Assembly (NCBI GenBank): GCA_025094145.1
Contig: JALLLS010000102.1
Location: forward strand, 1 to 64,000
DNA from: Spinellus fusiger
Taxonomy: Eukaryota > Mucoromycota > Mucoromycetes > Mucorales > Phycomycetaceae
DNA: 64,000 bases
Reading direction: 5' to 3'
Part shown: positions 59,988-64,000 of the stretch, piece by piece
Layout of the letters: the number at the start of each line of letters is the position of its first letter
How positions within the stretch are numbered: the first letter of the stretch is position 1
Program-made: the position numbers and the translations under genes
Notes under the pieces: generated by a model
Seen by the model: the letters and a program-made list of their open reading frames with translations, nothing else
What the model was told of the DNA's origin: nothing
Database searches by the model: none

Positions 59988-61539
59988 CACATCTAAAGAT
60001 TGTTGGGATATAAAAGTAAATTCACGGACAATACAATCACACTATCATTTTTATTGGCTAATGTGTTTAAAAGAGATGTTTTTGCTATCTAAATAAACAA
60101 TTTCAAACTTTATTTGCCTATTTTAGCACTCAATACACCGGATTCTTTTTTTTGATGTTTTGGTGAATTGGTTACTACTAGCTAGATGTTTGTCTGATTG
60201 TTGTTGATGAATAAGACTCGAAAGCTTCATTTTTCGAAATGAGATTAAGCTATTGACATTTTGGTTTTTCCACAACAGAAGTATCTTCATTTGAATAATT
60301 AGTTATGCAACACTGGAGTGATTCTGGCCCTCTCCTCGAGGTATCTTGCAAACCTTCCACAATTGACTGTTGAAGATGTATGTCCTGACAAAGACAACCC
60401 GGTTTTCATCCAATACCACTGATTGAGCCTCTCATTGCTACAATCTTTAGACCAGGTTCCATGAAGAAAAGAAAGACGAGTTGACCTTTTTCTTTTTCTT
60501 TTCTTTTTCTTTTTATATTATTTCTGTTTTATAATTGGGTTTCATATGCCATTCATTCAATCCATGATCTGCAAAACCAAGAAGTTGTGTTAAAGCATAA
60601 TGTTTGTATTTCTATCAATGGAGACTGTGAATTCCACGGGTTTTCTATGCATATATACAGTCCCATACAATAAGTGAGTAGACAGCAAATTTATTTTATA
60701 TTTATATTTTATTTTGAAAAATAAAGGCATATCCGTCAGTCAAAGATGTTCATAATAAGATGTTCATAGAATAACACAGTATTTTGAGAAGTTGTTCTTT
60801 AGATGATTGTCTACATTCTTATTATAAAAATATTGCTCAGTGCTTTGTAACAGAGTCTTTGTTTTTATATAATAAGATGATCCTGCCCACTGTGCTCTTT
60901 GGGATGTCAAGAGTGTCAACAATCTCCTGGTGTGTAGCATGTCTTTTCCATTGTCCTATGATTTGGCCTCTAATGAACATAACATGCTCTCACATTTTAG
61001 TGGGACTATCTTTATGTTCTTGGATAAAAGTCTACTTATTTCTATTGCTTAAGGTCATTTTCTGGATAATTTATAAAAGAAAAAGACCTCTATTCTATTT
61101 TTGAAGAATAAAAAATAAAAATTGGTTCACTGTCTACTCATTGGATTGTTATTAGGCAAGTAAAGACTCTTAAGTCGGTCCCAAGTGGTCTTCTATATTT
61201 TCTAGGGTGTCTAGGGTATGTTCTTTACTGGTATCTATCTTAAAAGAACAAAGCACAAGGCCTTTAGGGTGTATAATCTATTGCTATGAAGGGAATGCAC
61301 TTGGGCAGTATCTATAGTCATACTATACTATTAGCTATACTATTATAATAAACAATGCTATTCATAAACAATACCTTATTGATAATATAATTTGATAGTG
61401 ATATATACTACAAAAGGAAATAATAGTTTGGATATCCGCAGACCTTTTTGATTTTAGACAGTATTCTATAAAAAGTGAGGGATTTTAACGTAGCAGGAAA
61501 GAGATATTACTGTTTAAAGGCCAAGAAAGTCTTTGGGTG
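59988..61539 (-). mobile_element. Decayed full-length Tc1/mariner-like element with TA flanks
   Basis: The element starts cacatctaaag right after TA (59986-59987) and ends ctttgggtgt right before TA (61540-61541): 1552 bp with mariner-type target duplication. Both ends are related to the copies at 14.7-17.2 kb. The long block 61160-61539 matches 16785-17164 closely. A transposase helix-turn-helix remnant lies inside on the minus strand. Confidence 0.75.
60837..60980 (-). pseudogene. Tc1/mariner transposase N-terminal HTH fragment
   Basis: The minus strand reads MFIRGQIIGQWKRHATHQEI, then VDTLDIPKSTVGRIILLYKN, then soon stops. This is the Tc1-type helix-turn-helix pattern (RGQIIGxW...I...L.IPKSTVxRII) that binds the terminal repeats. 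The catalytic DDE part is not recognisable in any frame, and a stop lies just upstream. Confidence 0.75.
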
Positions 61540-63370
61540 TATCGTCATTGATAGGTTGTCGCTCACTCTGCATTATTATTCATGCCCTGACCAAGAAATA
61601 GCATGAAAAGAGCAGCAACATTGAAGCGCCCAACCTCTTTCCTCTTTCTCTCTGTTTCTTTTTCTCTCTCTTTCATACCCATGAAATTTGGTAGAGAATA
61701 GAAAGACAGTCAAGGGCGCTTTCTTCATTATTGAAATTCATACAGGGTTTAGTTACTATTTATTAGAAGGATGTACACTCTAGCTATGATAGCACATCGG
61801 AGAGGACTGATTTCGAATATGGAGTGCTTTCATAAGGTTGACACCTTTTATTCGTTCACTTATTTGTTGAATCATCTATTGATTCATCACCAATGGTGCT
61901 GCTACAAAGTAGTAAACACAAATACTCATCAAAATAAAATAAAATAAAATTTAAAAAAAGACATGGTCTGTAAGATACACGTAAAATTACGCCTTGAACA
62001 AGTCTTTTTTTTTTTTGTAAAAGAGCGGTGCTCATTTTAATTGTGAGTTTGCTATACAAGGAAATATCACAACTTGTTTTTGTATTTTTATATTTTTTTA
62101 GTTGTTTTTGGGGTGTTTTGTGTTTTATATTTTTTTTTTAAAAAAATAAAGTTAGTTTTCCAAGTCCAACTCATCTTGCAGATTGAAGACCAAGCGATCC
62201 GCTGTTGTCGAAACATGAAGAGTTGAAAGGAGTGGCATCGTCCTTGAACAAGTCAAAATGAGTCTTTCTTAATTTTGGCTCTTTCCTGCCGGGTTGATTG
62301 GTGGATTCGAAAGGTCCGCACAAGGTCTCAAATAAAGACATATCAGTGTATTCCCACTATGGACATTGGCTCCGTTACAAAAAGAGTCAGCCGTTGTTGG
62401 ATCTATCCATACAACATGTAACAAAAACATTCTTAGCGATTTGTCCTCAAAGATGCAAGACAAAAAGACATTTATTTCTACCCATACACAAGTGACTCTT
62501 TATTATTATTATGACTATTATTATTAACAGTATTAGTATAGGTATCACTGTTGTTATGACTCTTATTATTATGACTCTTATTATTATGACACCTGTTTTT
62601 GTTATGAGCAGTAGAATCAGGCACAGAAGAGATAAAAATATGGGCAAATGTGAAAACTAAAAAAGAGTCACCATGACTACAAACCACAAATAAAGTGGAC
62701 ATGATTTATTAAGAAAGTCACTATGACTACAGACTACAGACTACAGCATAGTAGGTATGATTCAAAAGGATATAACAATCACCATGACTACAAACACAGC
62801 CTCCAGACTCTCTTGATGAGGACCCCTGAAGCCTACTATAACATAAAAGAATACCCATAGAAGAAAGAACTTTATACCAGCAAAAAGATGGGCTGGTTGT
62901 TTTCATTTTCTTATTCCTATTGACACATACGGCGAGATTAGGCTTAGTAAAAATAGCACAAAGAAAAACAGCGTATAATAAAATGGCTGACGGTTGTTTT
63001 TCATGTTTGAAAGTCAATACACAGCTCAGTGGCTCATTTGAAAATAGAATCATGACAATGTGCTTGATTCTCCTTTCTAGGTTCCACTAGGATGAGCCAT
63101 AATGCATGTTGAGTAAGAAACACCTCTTCTCCAAAGAAGAGATTCCTTAGTGGAGAAGAGGTGTGGGCGTTGGTTGCGTCACTCACTCTCTAGGCATGGA
63201 GCCAACGAATAGAAAGAAGGAACAGGCCCAACCCTCAATGACTCACTCTGTTGTTCCTTGCCCTCCGTTGTTACTATTCCGACGCCACACCCTTGTTGGA
63301 TTATTTTGCTCTTCCCTTATTTAACCATTGAACTTTCTTATTGATTGTTGAACTTGCTTGTCTTTCTGTT

Positions 63371-63426
63371 GATTTCTTTTTATTTCTTTTTATTTCTTTT
63401 TATTTCTTTTTATTTCTTTTTATTTT
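63371..63426. repeat. 10-nt tandem repeat (tatttctttt), about 5 copies
   Basis: Consecutive copies of tatttctttt, ending in a T-rich tract. Confidence 0.9.
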
Positions 63427-63797
63427 TTAATTCTTTTTATTTTTCACCTCTTCTATTATCCACTGCCTGCCTTTTTCATCATGTCCTACATTTTTGTCTG
63501 AAAGAATTCTGGACATTTGTGGGCCAACTATTTTCCACCGTTATTTTAAATATTTATATCTTCTGTTTTATTCTACTGCGTCTTTTTATTATTTTTACTA
63601 TTATTTTTACTATTACTATCTTTTGATACGAGCACTCCAAAAAAGCATCAATAGGAAAAGACGATTTTTATTATTTTATTTTCCATCTTCTCTTGCCATT
63701 TCTAGTCTCGCTTCCGATTTGAAAAAATAATAATCAAAAAATGGTTTTTTACTCATCAGCTGCGCCAGTAGTCACACTACCAGGCGCTGCGCATCCT

Positions 63798-63823
63798 ATT
63801 GGTGCCAGGCTTTCCCATAAATA
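63798..63823 (+). promoter_or_regulatory. CCAAT-type and TATA-type boxes of the last gene
   Basis: ATTGG (63798-63802, CCAAT on the minus strand) and ATAAATA (63817-63823) precede the ATG at 63897 by about 95 and 75 bp. Confidence 0.4.
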
Positions 63824-63896
63824 CCCTGCCAACCCACACTTGCCCTCCCTTTTGATTCATCTACCCACCACCCACACCCACACCCACTCTACCACT

Positions 63897-63984
63897 ATGC
63901 AACCGCCCACCCTTCAGATAACAGAGAAAGAGAAACTACGAGAATATCAAGAGCACCAAAGGATCTATGTGAACGCACTTGTCG
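63897..63984 (+). CDS. First exon of an unrecognised gene, cut by the window end
   Basis: The ATG at 63897 opens MQPPTLQITEKEKLREYQEH then QRIYVNALV, a charged, probably helical N-terminus. The exon ends in phase 1 at G|GTAAAT (GT at 63985), a normal donor for this window. The frame is also open upstream to an ATG at 63741, but that part overlaps the putative promoter boxes and is His/Thr/Pro low complexity, so I prefer 63897. The family cannot be told from 29 residues. Confidence 0.5.
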
Positions 63985-64000
63985 GTAAATAAACAGTGAT

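Larger units (their letters stand above)
61542..63896. other. AT-rich intergenic region, then promoter of the last gene
   Basis: No gene is supported. Imperfect ttattattatgac repeats (62500-62600) and catgactacaaac-type repeats (62670-62800) occur, then the tatttctttt repeat at 63371-63426. Composition becomes GC-richer after 63740. Confidence 0.55.

Noticed and set aside
62269..62320. tRNA candidates from ggattcgaa-like motifs (also near 23767)
   Set aside because: No acceptor stem or anticodon arm can be folded around them.

Overview
This window is nuclear DNA of a fungus, most likely an early-diverging one of the Mucoromycota (Mucorales-like). Reasons: short spliceosomal introns (about 40-210 nt, GTAAGT-type donors), a fungus-specific DASH subunit (Dad1), a Pho80-type cyclin, an SPX-DASS phosphate transporter, an A20/AN1 protein and a respiratory complex I subunit, set among decayed LINE, Tc1/mariner and Fanzor relics. 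The species call is inference; no rRNA or other marker is present.

Layout. 1-2.3 kb: a dead LINE cut by the window edge. 2.3-8.2 kb: AT-rich and gene-poor. 9.0-12.8 kb: Pho80-like cyclin and an unusual septin. 12.9-19.4 kb: gene-poor, holding two back-to-back mariner-like copies (14.7-17.2 kb). 19.5-28.2 kb: gene island with an aftiphilin/Laa2-like clathrin-adaptor accessory protein, a YAF9-like YEATS protein divergent from DAD1, two unrecognised minus-strand genes, LAMTOR3 and a beta-trefoil (ricin-B-fold) protein. 28.2-41.5 kb: gene-poor, with a large old inverted repeat (about 31.2-32.4 and 37.1-38.4 kb) carrying a nearly identical 524-bp tract, and a small TIR element. 41.5-52.6 kb: densest island, with an SPX phosphate transporter, PDK1, RRG7-like nuclease-fold protein, uridine phosphorylase, NDUFA9 and an A20/AN1 zinc-finger protein. 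52.6-63.8 kb: gene-poor, with a C-terminal Fanzor (eukaryotic TnpB homologue) relic and a full-length but dead mariner copy flanked by TA. 63.9 kb: first exon of a gene that runs off the window.

The genes are eukaryotic single units, not operons. Functional links are loose: phosphate and nutrient signalling (Pho80-like cyclin, SPX transporter, LAMTOR3/Ragulator, PDK1), trafficking and cytoskeleton (Laa2-like, septin, Dad1), mitochondria (NDUFA9, RRG7-like) and chromatin (YAF9-like). Exon boundaries were worked out by hand from splice consensus, reading-frame phase and family homology recalled from knowledge; no alignment or search was run.
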